64,000 bases of DNA, from NCBI GenBank assembly GCA_016235815.1, contig JACRIM010000046.1, forward strand, positions 23,856 through 87,855, read 5' to 3'. The stretch comes from Planctomycetota bacterium. GTDB taxonomy: Bacteria > Planctomycetota > Phycisphaerae > UBA1845 > UTPLA1. Shown here one piece after another: positions 63,979 through 64,000 of the stretch. The position numbers and the translations under genes are program-made. The notes beneath the pieces are model-generated. The model was not told where the DNA came from. It searched no databases and worked only from the letters and a program-made list of their open reading frames with translations. Positions within the stretch are counted from its first letter, which is position 1. The number at the start of each line of letters is the position of its first letter.

Positions 63979-64000
63979 ATGCACTTCATCGGCGCAGACC
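63979..64000 (+). CDS. Start of a gene cut by the window end
   Basis: ATG 63979 follows a strong Shine-Dalgarno (AAGGAGA, 5 nt spacing). Only MHFIGAD is visible. IS110-type transposases begin with a similar (I/V)GxD motif holding the first catalytic Asp, so this could be an insertion sequence, but seven residues are not enough to decide. Confidence 0.5.

Overview
The window is a GC-rich bacterial segment that I assign to the Planctomycetota, probably a Phycisphaerae-like lineage. The reasons are a TIGR02999-type ECF sigma factor beside a membrane Ser/Thr kinase, secreted proteins ending in dockerin-like Asp/Asn repeats or a PEP-CTERM anchor, a membrane protein with a CxxCGYSLRGLP zinc ribbon, a long MoxR/DUF58/VWA operon, and several dispersed short repeats. 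All functional calls come from reading motifs; no database search was run.

Layout. 1-2829: the 3' part of the error-prone polymerase gene dnaE2, carrying two in-frame insertions. The first is a 23S-IVS-type (S23 four-helix-bundle) ORF between inverted low-complexity repeats. 2847-21810: a ten-gene minus-strand operon (PQQ-like propeller, prenyltransferase-like alpha/alpha repeat protein, MoxR ATPase, DUF58, BatA-VWA, VWA with a possible GATase-like region, DUF4175-like, coiled coil, TPR, NPCBM), mostly with 4-nt stop/start overlaps. 21855-28149: a membrane protein, comEC, an OPA-type MFS transporter and an enolase-superfamily enzyme. 28255-32787: a Ser/Thr kinase, a WhiG/FliA-like sigma factor and a TMTC-like membrane TPR protein. 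32806-39306: a kelch-dockerin protein, a PEP-CTERM protein with a clear promoter and terminator, a small coiled-coil protein and an S9 peptidase.

39489-41616: ribosomal genes rplA-rplJ-rplL. A 28-bp palindromic tandem array lies on each side of rplL, and rplK and rpoB are not adjacent. 41959-46520: a kinase whose catalytic domain carries two palindromic in-frame inserts, its ECF sigma factor, and a secreted thrombospondin-3/dockerin-like protein. 46633-53800: addA and addB. 53896-62560: an envelope polysaccharide region (WecA-like transferase, zinc-ribbon membrane protein, two GT4 glycosyltransferases, asnB) with a secreted matrixin-like protease inside it. 62594-64000: two small genes, a tRNA-Gly(TCC), a low-complexity repeat, and the first codons of a gene running off the window.

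The strongest theme is short repeats and palindromes inside or beside genes with reading frames preserved: the IVS-like element and a repeat mosaic in dnaE2, two hairpin elements in a kinase, a hairpin over the wecA-like start, and the arrays flanking rplL. This resembles Rickettsia palindromic elements and 23S rRNA intervening sequences, but here the hosts are protein genes.
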